Assembly (NCBI RefSeq): GCF_000687475.1
Contig: NC_057319.1
Location: forward strand, 4,144,001-4,208,000
Origin: Ustilaginoidea virens
Taxonomy: Eukaryota; Ascomycota; Sordariomycetes; Hypocreales; Clavicipitaceae
Length of the DNA: 64,000 nucleotides
Reading direction: 5' to 3'
A program made the position numbers and the translations under genes. This document shows positions 12,142-21,699 of this stretch, piece by piece. The notes beneath the pieces were generated by a model, which saw nothing but the letters and a program-made list of their open reading frames with translations, did not search any database and was not told the origin of the DNA. The first letter of the stretch is position 1, and every line of letters starts with the position of its first letter.

Positions 12142-13675
12142 CTTGCTGCTTCTTTTTGCGCCTTTGATCGTAGATGAAACCGAAGCGATCAGTCAGAAAC
12201 TCGCCGGCCGCCAGTCTGTTATTGTTGTAAGTGTAGTTCAAGGTCGGAGGTTGAGATTCAGGAGGTACTATGGCGTCCAGCTCAACCGGGCCGTAGCTCT
12301 CTTGCCGTAAGCTCGAAGAATGGTTCGGGGGACTGCTGGCCATGCTTGCCCACGCGTCCTGCCCGAGCGATGTCGCGCTTGACAAAGCCTGTGGTGTCTG
12401 GGACGTCTTGCGCATGGCCATGAGGGCTTTGGGGTTGTTGCCAGCAGCCATGGACGCAGAGCGCGCGGACTGGGCGGTTCGGGTGCTGGTCGAGGATCCG
12501 GCTCTGGTGGGAACAGCCCGGGCCGAAGCGCTTGCTGCTCTGCCCCTCGATTCAGCAGCCCCCGGTGTCGCTGCAGCTCCGGCGACGAGCCTCAGGGCCA
12601 GACTGGCCAAGGACGTCGACGACTTTCGCTCCGGTGCAGCCGCCGAATGAACGCTCGATGCCCGACTCGAGCTGCTCATGTTGGTCGTGATGCTGGCTTC
12701 CGCCGGAGGGGTAAACAAGTCCTCCTGTACAGCAGGCCGCCGTCCCATGTTGGATCGTGCGCGAATGAAGGCTGTTGGGTTGGCGTCATCGCCGTTTGCA
12801 CGGGTTGCCCGTTTGACAGTCCCGACCCCCCAAAGATAGTCTTTCCAGCCTCGAAGAGTGCTCTTCCCGGCTTCCGCGATGGTGGCGTCTGTGTTTCCAC
12901 CCAGACGGAGAGTCGAGGTCCAGATCTCCCCCTCGCCGTCCGCACGCATCGTCATTGAATCCTGCATCGCGTCGCTCATGAGGCCGCTCAAGCCATGGTC
13001 TCCATGACTAGACTGCCGCTTGCCCGAGCGAAACTCGAGTTCCACGATTTTCAGACGGTTTTCGAGATCCATGTTGGACAGACCGCACTCTCGTATGATT
13101 TTCCTCAGGGCACGTTCTCGTTGGTCCGCCCGTCGGCGAATGGCCGCGAGCTGAGCATCCCGCTGGGCCAGGTCCCCGGCGATCTGCCGGACGAGCGATA
13201 CGGCACCGTGCCGACCGATGAGGCGTTCGATGTGCTCGTCGTCGGCTTGATGCAGCGCCCCTGGAATGGTCTGTGACAGCGGGGCATCACCAAACAGAGC
13301 ATCGCGAGGCGAAGGTTTCCCCATCGGAGTGTCTACGACGGAGAAGCTTTTGCTGCCTACATGTCTTGCGCCGCTGCTGTTTTCGGGCTCTTGAGCGGCG
13401 TTCTTGAGTGGTTCCTCGTCCTCCGCGCAACGATCAGCGCATGATGGGTCCGGACTGAAGCTCGGGAAGCTTGTCAAAGACTTGTCGCTGGCTGCAACGC
13501 TGCTTGCCGAGCTACTCGGCTGACTCAAGAGTCGGCGGCTCCGACCGGCACGCAACGCGGCACTCCGGCTGCTTCTCGTGCTTTTGTGGGATCGAGTGGA
13601 CGTTGCGCTGTGCTGCGAGAGGGAGCGTTGGAGAGGACATGACGACGAAGAGGGTGCTTCCGACGCCGAGTCCAT
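10445..13675 (-). CDS. TBC-domain Rab GTPase-activating protein
   Basis: Stimulates GTP hydrolysis on a Rab GTPase in membrane traffic; the Rab partner is unknown. It is a single exon of 1076 aa. The frame extends six codons upstream but with a TTG, so I use the ATG at 13675 (MDSASEAP). The N-terminal half is low-complexity Ser/Ala-rich, with a poly-Ala run encoded by a CTG/GCA tract at about 12108-12142. A possible coiled-coil lies near residues 170-220. The TBC domain occupies the C-terminal third. It has both catalytic fingers: IQMDIDR (IxxDxxR, arginine finger) and GYCQGMN (YxQ, glutamine finger). A charged helix and Ala-rich tail end the protein. The architecture resembles fungal Gyp-type and TBC1D14/12-like proteins; the subfamily is not resolved. 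Confidence 0.88.
12108..12142. repeat. CTG trinucleotide repeat inside the TBC gene
   Basis: About eleven consecutive CTG units on the plus strand encode a poly-alanine run on the minus-strand protein, between a Lys/Gln-rich stretch and HHEG. It is in frame and could vary in length between strains. Confidence 0.85.
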
Positions 13676-15528
13676 TTTTCTGGGCCCCAGCAACTCGCAG
13701 TTGGTGATGTGCGGTTGACGTAGCGAGCGCTTTTGTGTAACCGCCTAGGAATGCTTCACAGGGTGATCGACAATGGTCCGTGGCGACAGTTCCGCATGAC
13801 GGATCGAAGGGCCGAAGCGCTCCCTCACACAGCTCGCGTGCAGTCGTGGCTGATGGTTTGCTGTCATGAAAAGGAACAAGAAAGTCTTGGTGCTTGTCAG
13901 CTTGGCAGGGCGCTCGGCTCTCGGTCTGTTCGTGACTTGCTGCTGTATTTGCAACTTGGTCGGGAAAGGCAGGGACGGCCGTTGGTCAGAGGTGAGAAAA
14001 GGGGGGGGTTGGGTAATTCACAGCCGGGGACTTTGCAGGGTCCGATTGACACTTTGGTGAGTGAGGAGGAGGTAGAGGTTGACGAGACTCGGATGGTCGA
14101 GGAAATACGAAGGGATAGATGACCGCGTGGTCCGTCGTCCGTCGTCCGTCGTCTGTCGTCCGTGTCTATGTGTCTATGGGCGCTGGTGGGGGGTTGTGAA
14201 GCTGACGTACGTACAGTGTACAGGACTTGGCAGCCCGATACCTCCTTGGGCAGGTACCGTAGGCTAGTACCAGACTTTAGAGGTGCCCAGTTAGTGGGAA
14301 GCAGCCCTAAGCGCAGCCGGTTTTCCCGTCGGTACATACATGTACCAGCCGGCATTTATCCAGGTAGTACCAGATAGTAGCAGCAGGGTAGCAGGCTAGT
14401 AGCGCCAGCCGAAATAAAGGGAGGTTAATGCCGTTAGGCACCTGGCAGAGACCGAGCAGCAAGGTACTGTAATATAGCAAGGTATGTACTAACTAGACCG
14501 TGCCTGCAAGTTCATTAGCATTCCAAACCTATAAACCCAACAAATTTACATGTGCTTCTAAACACCATATACCCCCTGCCACACTCTGCTCTGCTCATCA
14601 GGGAATTGCAAGGTCTGTGTATATTGCGTTTCTACAATCGCAACCACCGGCAAAAGACAGCTTGCCGTCTTCTACACGAGGTGAGTTCGCCACCTTGGGT
14701 TAGGAGGTTAGGAGGGACCAGACCTTAGGTAAGGTACGTAGGAGGTAGGTGCATGTGGTAATGTACAGTACTGTACCTGCTAGGGCTTGCCCACCCGGAT
14801 CGCTCCCTGACTCGATATATGCAAAAGGCCCCAGGCCTCCCTTGGACTTTACGCCACTGCAAGCAGGCCATAACTAACCTCCTAGGTAGCGTGTACCTCT
14901 AGGTAGGCACATATGTTAGCTGAGGAAAATCGAGAAAAAAAAAGGCTGCTGCTCCGCATATCTAGAGAGCTACTTGGCGGCAGAAACAAAGGGAGGTTAT
15001 TCTGAGAAGCATGGGAATGTAGGTCGCAAACGACGCCCGACGCCCTAGTAAAGTCTTGGTTGGACTTATCTATACACATCTGTTTATATCTTGCACACTC
15101 AGCCCTGACAAAGAGCTGCCCTTGCGCCGGCCTGCCAATCGTCCCTGACCAGGAAATAAAACACGTCAAAAAAGTCTTCTTCTCAGTACCCTAGTCGAAG
15201 CCAAACCCTCAAGTCATCCCAAAGAAGTCCATGTTCCTCTAGTCATGCAGTCCCCTCGTCCCATGAAACCAGGTGATGGAAGCCGCCGCAACAAGCAAGT
15301 ACGTGGAAAAATGCTGCCCTATTCCAAACAACGCAAACGCCGCTCACGCCCGCTCATTTGGAATACACGTGTGGCCAAATCAAAAAAGGCAAAAAAAAAA
15401 AAAAAAAAAAAAAAGAAATAGAAAAACGAAAAAAAAAAAAAGGAAACGTCGTTCAAATCATCAAGTGTTCTGTTCCCGCTCGCGTCTGTACTCGTCCCGC
15501 CCGTGTTCCTTGCTCTTGTATGCGTGAG
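13676..15528. other. Intergenic region with AGGTA/GTACC-rich islands
   Basis: 1.85 kb between the TBC start and the LRR gene stop, both on the minus strand, so it holds the TBC promoter and LRR 3' flank. Clusters of TAGGTA, GGTACC and TAGTACCAG words lie at about 14255-14400, 14690-14780 and 14880-14912. Long A-tracts lie at 15391-15440. ORFs of up to 152 codons lack any recognisable motif and I do not accept them as genes. Confidence 0.5.
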
Positions 15529-18500
15529 CTAAGCAAAGCTGCCCTCCCTGCTCCATCGACTGCTCTTGAGAGTAGACATGTGTTGCCAGGCAGCCTCGGC
15601 TTCATCTTCGAGCTGTGCCCTGGCTTGTTCATCGGCCACGGTCTCCTCGTCCGCGCCATTGTCATCCTCTGTTGGCTTTCGGCCAGGCTGGAGACTGTTG
15701 TTACCAGCTTCCAGCTGCTCGGCATCAGGGACCACCCCGTCCTGCATCAACGTCTGCAGCAGTTCATCTCTGGCCAACATCTTCTCCCTGCAGACAGGCA
15801 ATCCGTCCAGAGTGCGTAAGCGCCCGCAGCTCGCCACGAGAGCCACCTGATGCAGCCGTCGTCGTAGCTTTGTGGCTTCGTCCAGCCTGCTCGCAAACGT
15901 TCCGTCCCTAGCGGCATCGGCATTGGGCAGGATAAACGGATCAACGGATCCGGACCCGGCGGCTGGTACCATCACTTGCAGCAGCGGGGCGTAGAACCCG
16001 AGTGTGACGGGATTGTCGCGCACGTCCAGCTGGGTCAGGTGAGGAAATTCGGTCAGGAGCTCGGTGACCGCGGCGCAGTCCGAGAGCCGGTTGCCAGCCG
16101 CAAGAATCTTCTTCAGCCTCGGAATGAACCGCAGCGGCGTCAGGTCGCTGACGGCGTTGAAGTTGATGTTGAGCGTTCGCAAGTTTGGCATCAGCTGGCC
16201 CATCTTCTCTGGCAACTGCTGCAGACCGCAGTTTGCCAGTTCCAGTAGCTGCAGGTTGAGGAAATCGACCTGCGGGTCAAAGTCCAGCATGTGGTTTCCA
16301 GACAGGAACAGCTTGCGAACCTCGGATGCCATGGCAAGGAATCCCAGGTCCAAGCCTTTGTCTCCCCGCTGTTCGCGGAGCGAAAGACTATCCAATCGGC
16401 GAGTGCTGCCAAAGCCACTCGCATGATGAATGCGGTTTCTATCTGCATGCAATGAATGCAGGTTGCGGAAGTGGCCCACGTCCAGCGCGATGAGCTCATT
16501 GTCGCTGACATCCAGGTGTCGCAAGGGTGACATGCATGCCACTTCGGGTAGCTCCGTCACTCGATTCTTGGACAGCCTCAAATGCGTCAATGCGGGAAGC
16601 AGATCCAGGTTTTTGATGGAGCTGATCTGATTCTGGCTCAGATCCAAATCTTGCAGCCGCCTGAACATTGACACCGAAAAGTCTACCGCCCTAATCATGT
16701 TATTTCTCGCTCTGAGCGATAATAATCCGTCGTGCGAGTTCAGTCCGTCCAGGCTTGTCAGCTGGTTGTTATCTGCACGTATGCTCCGAAGATGAACCAA
16801 GTTCTTGAGCGCCGATAAGCTCGTGACTTCATTGTTGGAAATGTCAACATACTGCAGGTTCATCAGATGATCCCACGATGTCAACTCGGTCAAGCAATTG
16901 TGAGACGCCTTGAGTTCTCGGACTGTAGAGGGCACACCCTCGAGATGGTTGAGCTTGTTCGCAGAAGCATCCAAGCTGACCAGTTTGCCGCAAAACTCGT
17001 CCAGCATATGGAGGCTGGCAAGACGCTTATCGTGAAGGTCGAGACTCGTCATATCCTCCCAGAAAGATTCCTTGGGTTCAGCCTCGCCCAGTCGATCCAC
17101 GAGCTCTCTTATAGTCATGGACAATACTTTCCTAGACCCGTTGCCCGTTGCCAGGTGTCGAGGACCCATCACATAGCTTACTTCGAACCCGAACGACTGG
17201 TCAGGATTGTTGAGAGTGAATTCGGAAAGAGGGCTCAGTGACAACTTTCCGACGTTTCGCCCAATCAACGCACTGTCGTCTGCTGTCAACGCGAGCGGAC
17301 CGCATCCCGGGGTGTGGTTGAAGACAAAGCTGAGGCTAGCGCGTCGTCCGTCTGGCGTCTTTTGACTCATCATGCTCTGTTCGCCAACTATACTAAGTTG
17401 CCGATCCGCATGACCGAGCTCAACAGTGCTTTCTTCATCTTGTTCGTCAATCCGAGACACCGGGCGAGGGATAAATGCCGGTCCCCGAAGCGACGCCTGT
17501 CTGACGGAGGCCTGTTTGTGGCTGTCACGCAGGTCTGGTGTTGTCATTGTCGGTTGCGTGACTTTTTGGCATGAAGTCTCTTCCGCAGACCTATTGGGCC
17601 AAGGATGAGCCATCTCGTCCTCATCACCAGGGGAGTTGTTTGGCATAATGTCGCGGATAACGGACGCTACCGGCGATGAAAAGGAAATCGTAAGGTTACG
17701 TCGCTTAGTTGAAGAGTAACCTCTGCTCTTGTTGACCTCATCATCATGATTGTTGAGTCCCGTTTCTTCCCCTTGTTGGCCTTCCCCGGGAGCTGCAGGC
17801 TTGCTGATACCCCCAGCCTTGAATACTGCTGCACGCGAAGCGGAGGATTGGCTAAGGGGTACTGTCACATGCCCCCTGTTCTCCGTTCGTCGTGACGGAC
17901 TGTTTGATGAGTCTCGCTGCTCAAGATGGTGGACTGTCAACGCTTCTTTTGCGGCGCTCGCCAATCTGAGATTCTGCATCTCCTTGTTCATATCAACGGA
18001 AAGATCCGGTATGCTAGCAAACGGATCCTCTTCGCTGTCTTCGGAGAGCAGAGAATGACGCCCTTGCGCCGGAGGCGGCTCTCTTCTTTTCACCCAGACA
18101 TTGTTATCCTTGTCCAGACACATGCTACCGACTCTGTCAGGGATGAGATGGGAAACAGTCTCAGGCAATAATGTGCGCCGCGAATCAGATCCCCTGGAAG
18201 AGGCGGATGGGAAGTTCCGACTTGTGGATTGATTGGATGAAATCGAAGGATAATCTCGCGAGGGACTTCGTTGTTGCACATCACGAGAAGCGTTGCTTGT
18301 AATCCGGACGTTAGGCAGGTCACTAATTACCTCGCCCAAAACAGGCATCGGACCAGCATAAGAGGCGGTTCGGTCACGCTGTCCAGCCGGTTCCTCGTTA
18401 GCGAGGCCCGGATATTTCGTTGAAGACGTGATTAAATCGCCCAGGTCACTGAACTCCTGGTATTTCTTTAGTCGGCTCAACAACTCGGGGTCGGCTTGGC

Positions 18501-20913
18501 GTTGCTGCACCCACAGTACAGGTTTTCCTTCTCGACTTGGTGGTCGAGAGAAAGGTTCGTTGGTAGAGTCCTGATTAGATCCCGTGTCTGAGACTGGCTT
18601 CTGTTCTTCTCCTTTTTCTTCTCCATGCTCTTCAGACTCCTCTAAACTTGCAAGCTCCGGCCTCACTTGGTTGCGGATCATGGCCATAATTTGAGCTGCC
18701 TGGTCTACAAAATCCTGTGTACGGATGGACGGCTTACGATCCGTTTCAGTCACAGCATCGCTGGAGGCAGCCTCGCCTTCCATTTGCGGCGCCCGAATAG
18801 CCGACCTCTTGGTCTGATCCTGTGATACCATACGATTTCTGCTAGAAGCAGTGCCTTGAGGGTATAAGATGGGCCTCTGTGCTAGGACACCGGGATCTGC
18901 CACCTCAAAACTTCCGGGCAAGGCATCTTTGCGTTTCTTGTTCGACATAGGCGACTGCGTCTGTGTGATTGTAGCGTCAGCCGCCCCGCCTTTCGCCTCA
19001 CCTCCGAATGCAATATCTGATCGATGAAGCGTCCGCCGCCTTTTGGGAGTTGGATCCTTGGATGGAGAAGTTATTGGACGCTTGCTATCGGAGGCTGGGT
19101 CACGTTTGGGTGTCGCAGCACTGCTCGGGATATCGGTGGGGGACAGGGGAAACTCGTTCAGCTTCGTCTGAGGGGGCGTCTGATTCTTGCTTCGCTTGCG
19201 GTCAATGACCAAGTGAGAAACTCCATCAGGAGAACCTTCTCGGGTGGCACTTCCTTGTAGTGGGTACGGCGGTAGTGAGGTATGGTTTGGCGCAATGTTT
19301 TCCTTGCCGACGACATCAGAATCTTCATAGATCGCATCTGACAAATCTCCGCGGAATTCGTATCCCTCTAAATCGTTCTTGCCGAATCTGCTTAAACTTC
19401 GTGATTGGGCCGTTGATGTTTCAGCAGGGCTTTCCGGGACTAGCGATGCTTCGGTTTCACGCGACAACTCGGATCTTTGCGACGGACTCTTAGATTCTTC
19501 TTCAAATTGACTGATACGTCTCAGAAGTGTTTGGTTGGTGAACGTATCGTATGGACCGAAGAGTCTCAGCGGGCTGTTTTCCGGCTGTGAAGTACTTCCA
19601 GACAAACGCCTCTTTTTATCTGGACTTGGGAACGGAGCGCGAGGTAAAGACGGGCTTCGCAAGACTTGCACCGTAGGATATGAGCTGGTGCCCCTTCCAG
19701 ACAGGAACTGTTTCGGCGTGCTGGCCTGCAAAGACTCCTCGGGAAGCATTCCCGACGTATCAGCGACCATTTCGGAACTCAAACCCCGATTATAGAATGA
19801 CCCATCACCAGATCTTCCTCCACGTCGGACATTCACGAAGCCTCCGTTGCCAATATATTCATCTGTGTTCTCAGCATCAGCCGGCATTTTGGTCGGACTG
19901 GTATCAAATCCCGCTTGAAAGTCGGCCTGGGAGCTAAGAAGCATCTGGTTGATCCGCAAGCGCTCCAGCTTGGCCCACAACTGGTCCACGGGCACCTCGA
20001 TGGGCGCGAACTCTACGTTCCCATTGCCACCACTATGCTTTCCAATCAGGATAGGGCTGAAATCTTCGTTGCGCGTGACACTCTGTCCACTTGGTTTTCT
20101 CATTACGTCATCATGTGCCAAGGCGCTCAGGCAGCTCTCATCGCGGTAGATTTCGTCCTGCGTGGGAGGATCCGGGGGGGAACTACCCTTAGGAAAGTTT
20201 GAATTTCGGTCGTCGGGAATTGGCGAACTCTGGTTTGGCCTATACTTTATTCCCTTTTGCAGTGGTCGGGGGCTCGGGCTAGGAGTAACATCCACAGCAT
20301 ATTCATCGTCTTCATCAAAGTCCTCGTAATCTCCCAGATCAGCTTCGGTGATGGGCTGGGGAAATGTTGGCGGACTCGATGGTAATGTCGTATCATGGTA
20401 ATGCGGGCCGTCATGGCCAGTCCTAGACTCTCGTCCGCTTTCTTGAGGGGGCTTGAACATATCCTGAAGCCCGACCGCGGGTGAACAAAACAAGTCTCGT
20501 TGCTCACCATACGGCATGTCCCCGTGAATCAAGCGCTTCCTCCATTCTGGGGTTGAGGATTCTTTATCTGGCGATCGGCGACCAGGGAGGCTTTTATGGA
20601 CAACCGATCCATTTGAAGCAGACCGCGACACGTCAGGCTTTACCTCCTGCGACAACTTCGAAGGCAATCTCTTCATCGAGATGTTGATCTCATTTGCGCT
20701 GCGCTCACTGAGGATGTTGGAGCTGTTTTCGCTTCGTGGAGCAGCTGGTGACCTATTGCCTGCTCTACGAGGTATCCGGCTTGCAAACTGTCGTATCTGT
20801 GGTGTCTCGACTTCGTCTTGGGGTGGTAGGGGAGGAAGCTGGCCTTCGGAAGCATCAGATCCATTCTGGGAGACCCAGTCCTCAGAGAGAGAGTCCAGCC
20901 ACGCAGGCGCCAT
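15529..20913 (-). CDS. Nud1/Cdc11-like leucine-rich-repeat spindle-pole scaffold (SIN/MEN)
   Basis: Single exon of 1794 aa from the ATG at 20913. Family role: Nud1 (budding yeast) and Cdc11 (fission yeast) tether mitotic-exit/septation-initiation kinases at the spindle pole body; the A. nidulans relative is SnaD. The N-terminus MAPAWLDSLSEDWVSQ resembles the start of these proteins. About 1250 residues of Ser/Pro/acidic disordered sequence follow. The C-terminal third is an array of LRRs of the SDS22 type, with repeats such as LVSLDASANKLNHLEG, LQYVDISNNEVTSL and LQDLDLSQNQISSI, and ends in a capping region. The disordered part has many SP/TP sites, consistent with phosphorylation by cell-cycle kinases (inference). 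It shares a 786-bp promoter region with the plus-strand gene at 21700. Confidence 0.85.
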   Translation of the reverse strand: MAPAWLDSLSEDWVSQNGSDASEGQLPPLPPQDEVETPQIRQFASRIPRRAGNRSPAAPRSENSSNILSERSANEINISMKRLPSKLSQEVKPDVSRSASNGSVVHKSLPGRRSPDKESSTPEWRKRLIHGDMPYGEQRDLFCSPAVGLQDMFKPPQESGRESRTGHDGPHYHDTTLPSSPPTFPQPITEADLGDYEDFDEDDEYAVDVTPSPSPRPLQKGIKYRPNQSSPIPDDRNSNFPKGSSPPDPPTQDEIYRDESCLSALAHDDVMRKPSGQSVTRNEDFSPILIGKHSGGNGNVEFAPIEVPVDQLWAKLERLRINQMLLSSQADFQAGFDTSPTKMPADAENTDEYIGNGGFVNVRRGGRSGDGSFYNRGLSSEMVADTSGMLPEESLQASTPKQFLSGRGTSSYPTVQVLRSPSLPRAPFPSPDKKRRLSGSTSQPENSPLRLFGPYDTFTNQTLLRRISQFEEESKSPSQRSELSRETEASLVPESPAETSTAQSRSLSRFGKNDLEGYEFRGDLSDAIYEDSDVVGKENIAPNHTSLPPYPLQGSATREGSPDGVSHLVIDRKRSKNQTPPQTKLNEFPLSPTDIPSSAATPKRDPASDSKRPITSPSKDPTPKRRRTLHRSDIAFGGEAKGGAADATITQTQSPMSNKKRKDALPGSFEVADPGVLAQRPILYPQGTASSRNRMVSQDQTKRSAIRAPQMEGEAASSDAVTETDRKPSIRTQDFVDQAAQIMAMIRNQVRPELASLEESEEHGEEKGEEQKPVSDTGSNQDSTNEPFSRPPSREGKPVLWVQQRQADPELLSRLKKYQEFSDLGDLITSSTKYPGLANEEPAGQRDRTASYAGPMPVLGEVISDLPNVRITSNASRDVQQRSPSRDYPSISSNQSTSRNFPSASSRGSDSRRTLLPETVSHLIPDRVGSMCLDKDNNVWVKRREPPPAQGRHSLLSEDSEEDPFASIPDLSVDMNKEMQNLRLASAAKEALTVHHLEQRDSSNSPSRRTENRGHVTVPLSQSSASRAAVFKAGGISKPAAPGEGQQGEETGLNNHDDEVNKSRGYSSTKRRNLTISFSSPVASVIRDIMPNNSPGDEDEMAHPWPNRSAEETSCQKVTQPTMTTPDLRDSHKQASVRQASLRGPAFIPRPVSRIDEQDEESTVELGHADRQLSIVGEQSMMSQKTPDGRRASLSFVFNHTPGCGPLALTADDSALIGRNVGKLSLSPLSEFTLNNPDQSFGFEVSYVMGPRHLATGNGSRKVLSMTIRELVDRLGEAEPKESFWEDMTSLDLHDKRLASLHMLDEFCGKLVSLDASANKLNHLEGVPSTVRELKASHNCLTELTSWDHLMNLQYVDISNNEVTSLSALKNLVHLRSIRADNNQLTSLDGLNSHDGLLSLRARNNMIRAVDFSVSMFRRLQDLDLSQNQISSIKNLDLLPALTHLRLSKNRVTELPEVACMSPLRHLDVSDNELIALDVGHFRNLHSLHADRNRIHHASGFGSTRRLDSLSLREQRGDKGLDLGFLAMASEVRKLFLSGNHMLDFDPQVDFLNLQLLELANCGLQQLPEKMGQLMPNLRTLNINFNAVSDLTPLRFIPRLKKILAAGNRLSDCAAVTELLTEFPHLTQLDVRDNPVTLGFYAPLLQVMVPAAGSGSVDPFILPNADAARDGTFASRLDEATKLRRRLHQVALVASCGRLRTLDGLPVCREKMLARDELLQTLMQDGVVPDAEQLEAGNNSLQPGRKPTEDDNGADEETVADEQARAQLEDEAEAAWQHMSTLKSSRWSREGSFA

Positions 20914-21699
20914 CCTGGCGCGTGTATGGATACTGTGAAGTAACTGTCAAGATATAGTGTGCTGTAATGAATCAGGGCGCCATGAAAGACAGATGCCGTA
21001 GATACTATGCCGAGGTGGGGTTGTGTGCGGATGGATGGATATTTTAGCAGGATGAATCAGGCGCAATACGAAGCGAAGAAAAGAACGGACACTGACGGAG
21101 CCGTCAGGATTGATTGGGTCAACAAGAAAAGTTGCGATAGAATGGCCGGGACGGCTGAGTATTTCTCTCCTGTGCTGTCCAAATATACTCAAAATAAAAT
21201 CAGAATCGAACGGGTCGCGCGAAATGCTCTGCGAGTTGCACTGCGTAAAGGAAGTGTGTTGTGGTACCTCCATAGCGATGATGTAAACAATGGAATGCAC
21301 TTGATTGGATGGACATGGTTGCCCTGTCAACGGACCCAGAAGTTCTCCTCGACCGTGCTCAGGCTTGCTTCTAAGCCTGCATAGAAGGCAATCAATGCAC
21401 CAGATAGGCCTTGAATCGTGATTGCACTACATTAGAAACAGTCCTATTCGCATCAGAACCCAAAGCATCGCGTCTTGGACCCGAAACACAGCTTGCTTTC
21501 CGTTGTGAAAGCGGGTGTTCCGTTTCTCTCTTTCCACTTAACGCGCTGTCACGTGATGTCGTGAGCGCGTCTCGCGTTTCGTACTCCGTCTCGGTCCAAA
21601 TAAGCTTGACCATGCATCGAACGCTTTCGGAACCTTACTTTGTTATCTGACCTTGGATGCATCCGTTTTCGGACTTGATTTTTCCTCCCAGTTGACGAA
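20914..21699. promoter_or_regulatory. Shared divergent promoter region (Nud1-like / 929-aa protein)
   Basis: 786 bp separate the start codons of two head-to-head genes. I see no strong TATA box and no known factor site. Short ORFs in it have no recognisable content. Confidence 0.55.

Noticed and set aside
10490..12310. 606-codon plus-strand ORF
   Set aside because: It is fully antisense to the TBC gene, whose catalytic motifs are on the minus strand; composition (His/Arg/Val-rich) is typical of a shadow of GC-rich coding DNA.
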